DNA of 64,000 nucleotides from positions 184,435 through 248,434 of the forward strand of contig CAKRNA010000003.1 in assembly GCA_934365195.1 (NCBI GenBank), read 5' to 3'. Positions 49,198-58,218 of this stretch are shown piece by piece. The translations under genes and the position numbers were made by a program. Below the pieces are notes generated by a model. The model was not told the DNA's origin. It saw only the letters and a list, made by a program, of their open reading frames with translations, and ran no database searches. Source of the stretch: an uncultured Clostridia bacterium (lineage in GTDB: Bacteria; Bacillota; Clostridia; Christensenellales; CAAEEZ01). Position 1 is the first letter of the stretch, and every line of letters starts with the position of its first letter.

Positions 49198-51611
49198 TAT
49201 TTTCTTGTAACAGGAGTTAAGTTCCAAATTCTGTCGGCATATTCTTTTACCGCTCTATCGCTAGAGAAGAAACCTGCCTTTGCAATATTGATTAAACTCA
49301 TTCTTTGGAATTTTTCTTTATCCAAATAGGTCTTTGTTAGGTCGTTTTGCCTGTTCTTGTAACTTTCAAAGTCCGCTAAGCATAGGTACGGATCTTTAAA
49401 TAGCAAGTAGTCCGCAATCTCGCCAAAGTTCGTGTTGTTCACGCCGTTTCTAAGTTCCGATATCACACGTTTTAGGCTGTCGCTTTCGTTGTAGTATTTG
49501 GTTGGGTTGTAGCCCTCGGCATACAACTTGTTTACTTGCTCAGTTAGTAAGCCGAAGATAAACATATTCTCCTCGCCAACAGCCTCTGCAATCTCCACGT
49601 TTGCGCCGTCCATAGTGCCGATGGTTACCGCTCCGTTTATCATAAACTTCATATTGCCCGTGCCCGACGCCTCTTTACCTGCCACCGATATTTGCTCGCT
49701 AACTTCGGACGCAGGCATAATCCTTTCTGCTAGGCTAACCGAATAGTTTTCCAAAAATACTACTTTTAGTTTGTCGTTTATGCTCTTGTCGTTGTTGATT
49801 ACCTCGCCAAGCATTACTATAAGCCTAATAATTTGCTTTGCCATATAGTAACTAGACGCAGCCTTAGCGCTGAAAATGTACACCTTTGGCACGATATCCA
49901 TATTAGGATTATCTTTTAGCATATAGTAAGTGTCCATAATATTTAATACGTTTAGTAGTTGTCTCTTGTACTCGTGCAACCTCTTTACTTGTACGTCGAA
50001 TATTGCGTTAGGGCTAACTAGCACGCCGTTTTGCTCGTAAATAAAGTTTGCTAAATCCTCTTTATTTGCAAGTTTTATCTTGGCAAGTTCGTCCAAAACC
50101 TTTTTATCGCCTTGGTACTTCAACAGTTTTTCCAGTTCCTCGGACTTAGTCATAAAGCCATCACCGATAAGTTCCGTAATAAGTTTGGTTAGCCTTGGAT
50201 TAGCAACTTTTAGCCACCTTCTGTGCGTAATGCCGTTCGTTACGTTGGTGAATTTTTCCGGCGCTATAGAATAATAGTCCTTAAACACGTCCTTTTTCAA
50301 AATCTCGGAGTGTAGCATAGACACGCCGTTGATTTTGTGCGATGCTGCAAGGCATAGATTTGCCATTTTGATTTGTTCGTACGAGATAATAGCGTTGTTT
50401 GCCACCTTCTCGTTATCGTTTGTAAAATGTTGCCACAATACTTCGCAATATCTACGGTTGATTTCCTCGATAATTTGATAAATTCTCGGTAGTAAGGTCT
50501 TGAATAACGATATAGGCCACTTTTCAAGCGCCTCGCTCATAACGGTGTGGTTGGTGTAAGAAGTTGCGTTTGTAACGATTTCCCAAGCCTTATCCCAGTC
50601 GTAGTCGTACTCGTCAACAAGCAACCTCATAAGTTCGGGAATGCAAAGCGTAGGGTGAGTATCGTTAATGTGGATTGCCACCTTATCCGCTAGGTTATCC
50701 AGCGTTTTGTACGCCTTTAAGTGCCTGTTGATAATGTATTGCATAGATGCGGATACAAAGAAGTATTGTTGCTTTAATCTTAAAGATTTTCCTTCGTAAT
50801 TGTTGTCGGCAGGATACAAAACCTTACTGATACTTTCAGCCATAGCCTTTTCTTCCATAGCCTTTACGTACTCTCCTTGCGAGAATAGTTTCATATCGAA
50901 TGCGTTTCTTGCCTCAGCCGACCAAAGCCTTAGTTTGTTTACGGCAAAGTCGTTGTAACCTGATATATTCATATCATAAGGCACAGCCTTTATCGTGGTG
51001 TAGCCGGTATGCTCCACCCTAAGTTTGCCGTTTTCCCAATGTTGCTTTACCGTGCCGCCAAGTCTTACGTCTAACGTGCCTTCAGGACGAGGTGCAAGCC
51101 ATACCGAGCCGTTTTTTAGCCACTCGTCCGGCATTTCTATTTGCCAGCCGTCCACTATCTTTTGCTTGAAGATACCGTAGTCGTACCTAATACTAAAACC
51201 CGACGCTACGTATCCTAGCGAGGTCAAACTTTCCATATAAGCAGCAGCAAGCCTACCAAGACCTCCGTTACCTAAGCCTGCGTCCGGCTCTAATTCGTAC
51301 AAGTCGTCGATATCATAGCCTAATTTTTTTACAACCTTAGTAAATACGTCGGTCATCTCCATATTTGCAAGGTGGTTTTTTAGCGACCTACCTAGCAAAA
51401 ACTCCATAGACATATAATATACTCTCTTTTGTTCTTCCTCTCTTACTTGCCTTTTAAATACTAGCCTGCGGTTTGTTAAAATATCCTTAACAACCGAACA
51501 TACTGCTTGGTATAATTGATTTTTGCTTACCTCTTGCGGTGTTTTACCAAAGTATCTCGCTGTATTTTCAGCAAGCCTTTCTTCGATTTCTTTTGCTGTA
51601 ATTTTGTCCAT
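49197..51611 (-). CDS. glgP: glycogen/maltodextrin phosphorylase
   Basis: GlgP releases glucose 1-phosphate from alpha-1,4-glucan ends. The 804-residue protein has YYMSMEFLLGRSL near 66, ELEPDAGLGNGGLGRLAAAYMESL near 103-126, and the PLP-lysine motif EASGTGNMKFMINGAVTIGTMDGANVEI near 640-667. The length is standard for the GT35 family. It lies in the synthesis operon, so storage and breakdown are transcribed together. AGGAG precedes the ATG. Confidence 0.97.
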   Translation of the reverse strand: MDKITAKEIEERLAENTARYFGKTPQEVSKNQLYQAVCSVVKDILTNRRLVFKRQVREEEQKRVYYMSMEFLLGRSLKNHLANMEMTDVFTKVVKKLGYDIDDLYELEPDAGLGNGGLGRLAAAYMESLTSLGYVASGFSIRYDYGIFKQKIVDGWQIEMPDEWLKNGSVWLAPRPEGTLDVRLGGTVKQHWENGKLRVEHTGYTTIKAVPYDMNISGYNDFAVNKLRLWSAEARNAFDMKLFSQGEYVKAMEEKAMAESISKVLYPADNNYEGKSLRLKQQYFFVSASMQYIINRHLKAYKTLDNLADKVAIHINDTHPTLCIPELMRLLVDEYDYDWDKAWEIVTNATSYTNHTVMSEALEKWPISLFKTLLPRIYQIIEEINRRYCEVLWQHFTNDNEKVANNAIISYEQIKMANLCLAASHKINGVSMLHSEILKKDVFKDYYSIAPEKFTNVTNGITHRRWLKVANPRLTKLITELIGDGFMTKSEELEKLLKYQGDKKVLDELAKIKLANKEDLANFIYEQNGVLVSPNAIFDVQVKRLHEYKRQLLNVLNIMDTYYMLKDNPNMDIVPKVYIFSAKAASSYYMAKQIIRLIVMLGEVINNDKSINDKLKVVFLENYSVSLAERIMPASEVSEQISVAGKEASGTGNMKFMINGAVTIGTMDGANVEIAEAVGEENMFIFGLLTEQVNKLYAEGYNPTKYYNESDSLKRVISELRNGVNNTNFGEIADYLLFKDPYLCLADFESYKNRQNDLTKTYLDKEKFQRMSLINIAKAGFFSSDRAVKEYADRIWNLTPVTRK

Positions 51612-51626
51612 AAATCTCCTAGTTTA

Positions 51627-53051
51627 TTATTTGGTTATTTCGTCGTAAATCTCTACGTATTTTTTTGCCGAATTATCCCAACTGAAATCTTCTTTTGCCA
51701 TATTCTTTTGTACTTGTTTGATTAGTTCCTTATCGAAGAACGCCCCAAACGACCTCCAAACCGCATCTAACATATCGTAAGAATTAAAGGTTTTAAAGGT
51801 GAATCCTGTGCCCGTCTTTTTAACAGGGTTTATAGGTTTTACGGTGTCCACAAGTCCGCCCGTTTCCCTAACGACAGGGATAGTGCCGTAGCGCATTGCC
51901 ACCATTTGACTTAGTCCGCAAGGCTCGAACTGGCTTGGCATCAAGAAAAAGTCGCTGCTTGCGTAAATTTTCGATGCAAGGTCTGTTGAGAAGTTGATAA
52001 TTACTTTTAGTTTAGTTGGGTAAATCTCCGCCATAGCAGACAGCAAACTCTCGTACTTCCAGTCGCCCTGACCTAGTATTACAAGTTGCAAATCCGCCGA
52101 TAGCATTTCCTCTAATCTTTCGCACACAAGGTCTAAGCCCTTTTGGTCGGTAAGCCTAGTAATCATAGCGTACATAGGCGTATTCTCGCTGTAAGGAAGG
52201 TTCAACATTTCGCAAAGTGCTTGCTTGTTTTTTGCCTTTCTTCCTATCGACCTAATCGTGTAGTTTTCCACTAGCGCCTTGTCGGTTTTCGGGTTGAACA
52301 CGTCAACGTCGATTCCGTTCACGATGCCACGTAGTTTGTAACTTCTTTCTTGTAAAATAGTGTCCAGCCCGAAACTATAATACGGATAGGTGATTTCGTG
52401 TGCGTAAGTTTCACTTACGGTAGTTACCATATTGCTGCATTCGATACCGCCTTTTAGGTAATTGCAGCAGTCATTATATTCTACTAATTTTTGGCTATTC
52501 TCGTCAAGTCCTAACATATCACCTGACAAAAATTTATCATATTGCCCTTGGAATTTAATATTGTGGATAGTTAGTACCGTCTTAGTGTTTTTGTATCCCT
52601 CGGTATTCCTATAAAATACGTCCAAAAATACGGGAACAAGCGAAGTTTGCCAGTCGTTACAATGAATAACGTCCGGGTAAAAATCCGTAAGTGTAGCCAC
52701 TTCTAAAATTGCTTTTGAGAAGAAAGCAAACCTTTCGCCGTCGTCAAAATGCCCGTAAATATTTTGCCTGTCAAAGTAGTACAAATTATCCAAGAAGTAG
52801 TAAACTACTCCGTCCATACTTAGTTCGTACAATCCGCAATACTGATTACGCCAAGCAAGGTTTACGTTTATTGCGCCCCTTGAAATTGCCGTTCTAAGAT
52901 ATTTTTTATCTATGCTAGCGTACATAGGCATAATTACTCTTACGTCGTGCCCCATTTTAGCAAGTGATTTTGGCAAAGCGCCCGCTACGTCACCTAGTCC
53001 GCCCGTTTTAATAAACGGAGCAACTTCTGACGAACAAAATAGTATTTTCAT
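51627..53051 (-). CDS. glgA: glycogen synthase (ADP-glucose)
   Basis: GlgA extends alpha-1,4-glucan from ADP-glucose. The 474-residue GT5 protein begins MKILFCSSEVAPFIKTGGLGDVAGALPKSL, with the KTGGL ADP-glucose loop at 15-19. The C-terminal half has SQFEPCGLSQMVAMRYGTIPVVRETGGL near 390, the conserved acceptor/catalytic Glu region. It follows glgD by 10 bp. Confidence 0.97.
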   Translation of the reverse strand: MKILFCSSEVAPFIKTGGLGDVAGALPKSLAKMGHDVRVIMPMYASIDKKYLRTAISRGAINVNLAWRNQYCGLYELSMDGVVYYFLDNLYYFDRQNIYGHFDDGERFAFFSKAILEVATLTDFYPDVIHCNDWQTSLVPVFLDVFYRNTEGYKNTKTVLTIHNIKFQGQYDKFLSGDMLGLDENSQKLVEYNDCCNYLKGGIECSNMVTTVSETYAHEITYPYYSFGLDTILQERSYKLRGIVNGIDVDVFNPKTDKALVENYTIRSIGRKAKNKQALCEMLNLPYSENTPMYAMITRLTDQKGLDLVCERLEEMLSADLQLVILGQGDWKYESLLSAMAEIYPTKLKVIINFSTDLASKIYASSDFFLMPSQFEPCGLSQMVAMRYGTIPVVRETGGLVDTVKPINPVKKTGTGFTFKTFNSYDMLDAVWRSFGAFFDKELIKQVQKNMAKEDFSWDNSAKKYVEIYDEITK

Positions 53052-53061
53052 ATATACCTCC

Positions 53062-54174
53062 TTATACCGTCTTATCCTTTGCGATTGCTATAGGATAACT
53101 CTCGTGTCCCGATAGGTTTCTACCGCTCTTAATCACAACGTTTTTATCGGTGATTGTGTAGTTTATGCTGGAATCCGTCATAATTAGTCCCTTTTGCATT
53201 ACGATAGAGTTTTGAACAACTGCGCCCTTTTCTACTGTGACGCCTCTGAATAAAATAGAGTTTTCTACCACGCCGTCGATTACGCAACCATCTGCAATTA
53301 GCGAGTTTTTAACTACTGCGTTTTCCTTATATACGGTAGGGGCGCTGTCCATAACCTTGGTAAGCACCTTGCCGTTGGTTTCGAAAATCTCTTTTCTTAG
53401 GTTGTAATCTAGCATATCCATACTGGTGTCGTAGTAGGTTTTGATATGGTCGATAACGCTTACGTACCCATCGGTGTAATAGGTGTTGATAAACATATTG
53501 TTTACGTTGTTTAGGATAATGTATTTTTCAAAATCCATTTGACCTCTTGCGTACGCATCGTCCACTAATTTTATCAAAAATTCCTTTTCGATTACGTACA
53601 CTTTTAGGTTTACGAGTTTTTCGTTATTGTTTGGTACGGTGGTTAGCATCATATCCGTCAGTCTACCGTTTTCGTCCACCGACACGATATTAGAGTTTGC
53701 GTACATATTAGTGGTTTTGTAAGTAACCATAGTGATGTCCGCACCGCTCTCTTCGTGCTTTTCCACAATATCCTCGAAGTCCAGCCTGCAAATAATATTA
53801 GACGGAGTAAGTACCACGTACTTTTCCTTTCTCTTGTTTAGGTAGTTTTTGATGCCGTAAAGCGCCTCAACCGTGCCTTGATAACTGGTGCTGTTATTTA
53901 ATACGTACGGTGGGAACATTACTATTCCGCCGTTTTTTCTGGACAAATCCCAGTCCTTTCCAAGCCTAATGTGGTCCATTAAAGAACTGTAATTACTTCT
54001 TGTGATTAGTCCTATTGATATTATGCCCGAATTAACCAAATTAGATAAGGTAAAGTCGATAATCCTATACCTAGCGCAGAATGGTAAAGACGCCGTCGTT
54101 CTATGTATAGTCAATTCGTTTAGTTTGTTTTCTTGTTCTAGTGCGTACACAACGCCAATCGCATTTCCTATCAT
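53062..54174 (-). CDS. glgD: GlgD, regulatory ADP-glucose pyrophosphorylase subunit
   Basis: The 370-residue protein is homologous to GlgC, but the nucleotide loop GGxGTRL is missing: its N-terminus reads NAIGVVYALEQENKLNELT. This agrees with GlgD in Bacillus and Clostridia, where it modulates GlgC in a heteromer rather than acting alone. PFCARYRIIDFTLSN and C-terminal left-handed beta-helix repeats are kept. It starts two bases after glgC. Confidence 0.94.
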   Translation of the reverse strand: MIGNAIGVVYALEQENKLNELTIHRTTASLPFCARYRIIDFTLSNLVNSGIISIGLITRSNYSSLMDHIRLGKDWDLSRKNGGIVMFPPYVLNNSTSYQGTVEALYGIKNYLNKRKEKYVVLTPSNIICRLDFEDIVEKHEESGADITMVTYKTTNMYANSNIVSVDENGRLTDMMLTTVPNNNEKLVNLKVYVIEKEFLIKLVDDAYARGQMDFEKYIILNNVNNMFINTYYTDGYVSVIDHIKTYYDTSMDMLDYNLRKEIFETNGKVLTKVMDSAPTVYKENAVVKNSLIADGCVIDGVVENSILFRGVTVEKGAVVQNSIVMQKGLIMTDSSINYTITDKNVVIKSGRNLSGHESYPIAIAKDKTV

Positions 54175-54176
54175 AA

Positions 54177-55373
54177 TTATTCTCCTATCATCTCGTCTTC
54201 TTTTACCACCGTGCCTTGTGGCAACTTAACCTTAGAGCCCACAACCGCTATCTTCCACTCACCGTTTACGCAATGACCTTCCGGGCTACCTACTTTTGCT
54301 TTTTTGCCAACGTGTGCGTTAGAGCCTATTATAGAGTAGTTGACCTCTGCATCCTCGTCGATAATAGCGTTGTTGAAGATTACGCTGTTTTTAACCTTTG
54401 CACCCTTAGCGATAATTGCGCCCCTGAATATTACGCTGTTTTCCACGTCGCCGTCTATGTAACCGCCCTCTGATATAGCGGAGTTTTTAATGGTGGCGTT
54501 GTTGCCTACGTAATGCGGGGTTTCAGCCATATTCCTTGCGTAGATTTTCCACGAATTGTCCGATAGGTTTAGCCCGCTATTCGGATCAAGTACGTCCATA
54601 TTAGCCTCCCACAAGGACGATATCGTTCCAACGTCCTTCCAGTAGCCGCTAAAATCGTAACTATATAGTTTTTCGCCGTTTTCCAGCATTTTAGGAATAA
54701 TGTTTTTACCAAAGTCGTTAGAACTGGTTTTGTCCTCTTCGTCCATCTCTAAGTACTTTTTAAGTACAGGCCAGTTGTAGATATATATTCCCATAGAGGC
54801 TTTCGTGCTTTTCGGTTGCTTTGGCTTTTCCTCAAATTCGTAAATTTTGCCGTCTTTATCGGTGTTCATAATACCGAACCTACTTGCCTCCTCCAAAGGA
54901 ACGTTGATAACGGCTATCGTACAATCCGCACCCTTCTCTTTGTGTTGGTCAAGCATTAGTTCGTAATTCATTTTGTAGATATGGTCGCCCGATAAGATTA
55001 AAACGTACTCCGGGTTGAACCTATCTATAAATTGTATGTTTTGATAAATAGCGTTAGCAGTACCTTTGTACCACTCGCCTGCTTTTGCTTTCATATAAGG
55101 AGGCAAAACGTAAGCGCCGCCGTTTATTCTATCTAAGTCCCAAGGCTGTCCGTTGCCTATGTATTGATTTAATTCAAACGGTTGGTATTGCGTAAGTACG
55201 CCCACCGTATCTATACCGGAATTTATGCAGTTAGATAACGTAAAATCGATTATCCTATACTTTGCTCCAAACGGAACTGCCGGTTTTGCAACGTTTTGAG
55301 TAAGCACGCCAAGTCTTGTACCTTGACCGCCTGCAAGCAACATTGCTACGCATTCTTTACTATTGTTATACAT
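54177..55373 (-). CDS. glgC: glucose-1-phosphate adenylyltransferase, catalytic subunit
   Basis: GlgC makes ADP-glucose from ATP and glucose 1-phosphate, the committed step of glycogen synthesis. The 398-residue protein has LLAGGQGTRLGVLTQNVAKPAVPFGAKYRIIDFTLSN (about 12-48), ILSGDHIYKMNY near 125-136 and FEEKPKQP near 187. A hexapeptide beta-helix makes up the C-terminus. It overlaps glgB by 8 bp. Confidence 0.97.
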   Translation of the reverse strand: MYNNSKECVAMLLAGGQGTRLGVLTQNVAKPAVPFGAKYRIIDFTLSNCINSGIDTVGVLTQYQPFELNQYIGNGQPWDLDRINGGAYVLPPYMKAKAGEWYKGTANAIYQNIQFIDRFNPEYVLILSGDHIYKMNYELMLDQHKEKGADCTIAVINVPLEEASRFGIMNTDKDGKIYEFEEKPKQPKSTKASMGIYIYNWPVLKKYLEMDEEDKTSSNDFGKNIIPKMLENGEKLYSYDFSGYWKDVGTISSLWEANMDVLDPNSGLNLSDNSWKIYARNMAETPHYVGNNATIKNSAISEGGYIDGDVENSVIFRGAIIAKGAKVKNSVIFNNAIIDEDAEVNYSIIGSNAHVGKKAKVGSPEGHCVNGEWKIAVVGSKVKLPQGTVVKEDEMIGE

Positions 55374-57264
55374 TCCCCTCTTTCCTCCTTAAAATCGTTA
55401 CGCTGTTTTTAGGAATCAGCATTTTTATACTTTGATTTTGATTGTGATATTTAAATTTGCGTGGTTTGTAACTTGCCTTGCCCTCTTTTACGCTGCCGTA
55501 TTTTGCCTTGTCGCTGGAAAATACCACTTCGTACTCGGCAAATTCAGGAACGCCAAGGACGTAATTTTTCCTAGTTACCGGCGAGAAGTTTATCACCACC
55601 ACGTAATAGTCGCCGTTTTTCGCATACCTAGTATATGCAATAATGTTTTGCGTTTTGTCCTCCACCACCAGCCAATTAAAGCCAAGATAACAGGTATCCT
55701 GCTCGTACAGGCAAGGTGAAGAAATATATAATTCGTTTAAATCCTTTACAAACCTTTGGAATTTAGCGTGCATAGGATAGTCAAGAAGCAGCCAGTCCAA
55801 GCCTTTCTTGTAATCCCACTCTATAAACTGCGCAAACTCGTTGCCCATAAAGGACAATTTTTTGCCAACGAAGGTCATAAAGTAGCCGTACAAAGCCTTT
55901 AAACTTTCAAACTTTTGCGTGTAGTCGCCGTAATTTTTGCCTATAAGCGACTTTTTGCCGTGCACCACCTCGTCGTGAGAAAGTGGCAAAATAAAGTTCT
56001 CGCTGTAAGCATACGTAAGCGAAAAAGTAAGTTTATTGTGGTTATCCTTCCTGAAAAACGGATCGGTTTCGATATAACTTAAAGTGTCGTTCATCCAACC
56101 CATATTCCACTTGTAGTTAAAGCCAAGCCCTCCGTCGTAACTAGGCTTTGTAACCATAGGAAAACTTGTGGACTCCTCTGCAATAGTTATTACGCCCGTA
56201 CCCTCTTGAAGCACCACTTTGTTCATATTCTGCAAAAATTTAATCGCATCATGGTTGTAGTTGCCTCCCTCACGGTTAGGCTTCCATTCCCCTTCCTTTT
56301 TGTCGTAGTCAAGGTAGAGCATACTAGCCACGGCGTCCACCCTAAGCCCGTCGATATGATATACGTCCGTCCAGAACTTTGCAGAGGAAATCAAGAAACT
56401 TTGAACCTCCGGCTTAGAATAATCGAACACCTTCGTGCCCCACTCCTTATGCTCCATCCATTCCTCGTCGTACTCGTACATAGACGTGCCGTCAAAATTG
56501 CTTAGACCGTGCTTATCCTTAGGAAAATGCGACACAACCCAGTCAAGTATTACGCCGATATTATTCTCGTGGCACTTATCCACAAGGTACATAAAATCGC
56601 TAGGCGTTCCGTACCTACTGGTTGGCGCAAATAAGCCCGTGATTTGATACCCCCAAGAGCCGTCGAAAGGATACTCCGTTATCGGCAACAACTCGATATG
56701 AGTGTAATGCATTGACTTGCAGTAAGCGACGATTTGGTTTGCAAACTCTCTGTAACTAAACACGTTGCCGTCGTCGTACCTACGCCACGAACCGATATGC
56801 ACTTCGTAAATGTTCATAGGGTTTACGTAAGTATCGGTTTTTGCCCTCTTTTCCAGCCACTTTTTGTCGTGCCAGCGATAACCGGACAAGTCGTACAATT
56901 TACTTGCGGTACTAGGTGCTGTTTCAGCGTGTAATGCGTAAGGATCTGCCTTAAAAACTATCTCCCCCTTGTAATCCTCGATTGCATACTTATAGTTGTC
57001 GAACTCTTTTAAGCCCTCGACAAACAACCTGAAAATACCTTGGTCGCTGATTTTTTCCATAAAGTTTTTGCTGTCGTCCCAGCCGTTAAAATCGCCCACC
57101 AGCCTTACTGATTTTGCGTTTTTAGCGTACACGGTAAATTCCCACCCCGCTTTTTTGTTTAAAACCGTGCGACGTGGCGAAAAAAACTTGTAGGCCTCGT
57201 AATTAGTGCCTTGAAAAAATAAATAAATCGGAATCTCGTCCTTCTTACGAATTAAATCTTTCAT
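55366..57264 (-). CDS. glgB: 1,4-alpha-glucan branching enzyme
   Basis: GlgB creates the alpha-1,6 branches of glycogen. The 632-residue protein has a CBM48 domain (WEFTVYAKNAKSVRLVGDFNGWDD, about 41-64) and a GH13 barrel with DGLRVDAVASMLYLDY (nucleophile Asp near 310), ITIAEES (acid Glu near 362) and LPLSHDEVVHGK. It is the first gene of glgB-glgC-glgD-glgA-glgP-GH13. The sequence before ATG lacks a Shine-Dalgarno and the -10 element ends seven bases before it, so the mRNA is predicted to be leaderless. Confidence 0.96.
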   Translation of the reverse strand: MKDLIRKKDEIPIYLFFQGTNYEAYKFFSPRRTVLNKKAGWEFTVYAKNAKSVRLVGDFNGWDDSKNFMEKISDQGIFRLFVEGLKEFDNYKYAIEDYKGEIVFKADPYALHAETAPSTASKLYDLSGYRWHDKKWLEKRAKTDTYVNPMNIYEVHIGSWRRYDDGNVFSYREFANQIVAYCKSMHYTHIELLPITEYPFDGSWGYQITGLFAPTSRYGTPSDFMYLVDKCHENNIGVILDWVVSHFPKDKHGLSNFDGTSMYEYDEEWMEHKEWGTKVFDYSKPEVQSFLISSAKFWTDVYHIDGLRVDAVASMLYLDYDKKEGEWKPNREGGNYNHDAIKFLQNMNKVVLQEGTGVITIAEESTSFPMVTKPSYDGGLGFNYKWNMGWMNDTLSYIETDPFFRKDNHNKLTFSLTYAYSENFILPLSHDEVVHGKKSLIGKNYGDYTQKFESLKALYGYFMTFVGKKLSFMGNEFAQFIEWDYKKGLDWLLLDYPMHAKFQRFVKDLNELYISSPCLYEQDTCYLGFNWLVVEDKTQNIIAYTRYAKNGDYYVVVINFSPVTRKNYVLGVPEFAEYEVVFSSDKAKYGSVKEGKASYKPRKFKYHNQNQSIKMLIPKNSVTILRRKEGNV

Positions 57265-57270
57265 AAGGTA

Positions 57271-57299
57271 ATTATAACAAAATAATTATCTTTATACAA
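57271..57299 (-). promoter_or_regulatory. glg operon promoter, predicted leaderless
   Basis: TTGTAT (57299-57294), 17 bases, TATAAT (57276-57271). Only six bases (57270-57265) separate the -10 hexamer from the ATG, so the expected start of transcription is at or next to the A of ATG. Confidence 0.65.
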
Positions 57300-58164
57300 T
57301 ATCACTATCTAAAATTTCTATACCTTTATTTATAAAATTTACATAAAAAACACCAAATTTTCCGTTATTTAGCGTCAAAATCTCTTTTATTGCGGTTTTC
57401 GTGCTCTCCTCATCCGAAAAATATCCCAAAACTCCGCTACCGCTACCCGTCATAAACGCCTTGCCGCCCACCTTTTCTATCAGCGCAATTTTTTCATCGA
57501 TTAGCGGGTTTAATCTTGACGAACTATCGTAAAGTGCGTTGCAAAAATGCTCGCTAGCCCCGTCGTTATCGCCTTTAATTAGTTTTTTAACTAGGCTTTT
57601 GTTGTCAAACCTATTGTAGCCGTAAGAGTAGGTTTTGTAACTTTTGGCAGTATCCACGCCCTCGCTATCGGTAAGCAAAGCAAAACAAAGAGGCTTGGTG
57701 TAAATCTCGGTAGATATCACCTCACCAACGCCGCTAACTCGCCTAGTTCCGCCGTAAAGCATAAACTTAACGTCGCTACCCACCTTGGCTAAGTCCTCGT
57801 CCAAAATATCCTCCACCTCTAAGCCGTTCATTTTTGCCATACCGAAAATCACCCCCGAGGCATCGGCAGACGAGCCCCCAAGCCCGCTTTTTTCGGGGAT
57901 ATTTTTCTCTATATAAATATCCGCACCTTTTAGTCCGTACCTTTTCACCATCATTTCGGCGGATTTTTTTGCAATATCATTTTCGTAACTTCTTTTATCA
58001 AAATATTCCACGGTTATCTTATCGTCGCAACGCTTGTTTAAAGTTATCACGTCAAAAAGCGACACCGACGAAAAAACGGAGTCTAACAAATGATACCCGT
58101 CCTCTCTTTTACCCGTAATATCTAGTGACAAATTGATTTTTGCATATACTTTTAGTTTCAACAT
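57292..58164 (-). CDS. ispE: 4-diphosphocytidyl-2-C-methyl-D-erythritol kinase
   Basis: IspE phosphorylates CDP-methylerythritol in the MEP isoprenoid pathway. The 290-residue GHMP kinase begins MLKLKVYAKINLSLDITGKREDGYH, with the ATP loop EKSGLGGSSADASG near 87-100 and the C-terminal FMTGSGSGVLGYF motif. I start at 58164. A longer in-frame start at 58215 would encode unrelated residues and cross the hairpin. The ribosome-binding GAGG (58175-58172) lies within a perfect nine-pair stem. Confidence 0.95.
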   Translation of the reverse strand: MLKLKVYAKINLSLDITGKREDGYHLLDSVFSSVSLFDVITLNKRCDDKITVEYFDKRSYENDIAKKSAEMMVKRYGLKGADIYIEKNIPEKSGLGGSSADASGVIFGMAKMNGLEVEDILDEDLAKVGSDVKFMLYGGTRRVSGVGEVISTEIYTKPLCFALLTDSEGVDTAKSYKTYSYGYNRFDNKSLVKKLIKGDNDGASEHFCNALYDSSSRLNPLIDEKIALIEKVGGKAFMTGSGSGVLGYFSDEESTKTAIKEILTLNNGKFGVFYVNFINKGIEILDSDIV

Positions 58165-58166
58165 AA

Positions 58167-58189
58167 AATGACCTCGCATTGAGGTCATT
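58167..58189 (-). promoter_or_regulatory. hairpin that sequesters the ispE ribosome-binding site
   Basis: AATGACCTC (58189-58181) and GAGGTCATT (58175-58167) pair perfectly around AATGC. The 3' arm contains the ispE GAGG, seven bases before ATG. Only a short T stretch follows, so it is a poor terminator. Confidence 0.6.
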
Positions 58190-58218
58190 ATATAATATTT
58201 TGCCGTTTTTTTCAACTA

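Noticed and set aside
53062..54174. glgD as a decayed glgC copy
   Set aside because: The missing nucleotide loop is normal for GlgD, the frame is intact and it is kept inside the operon.
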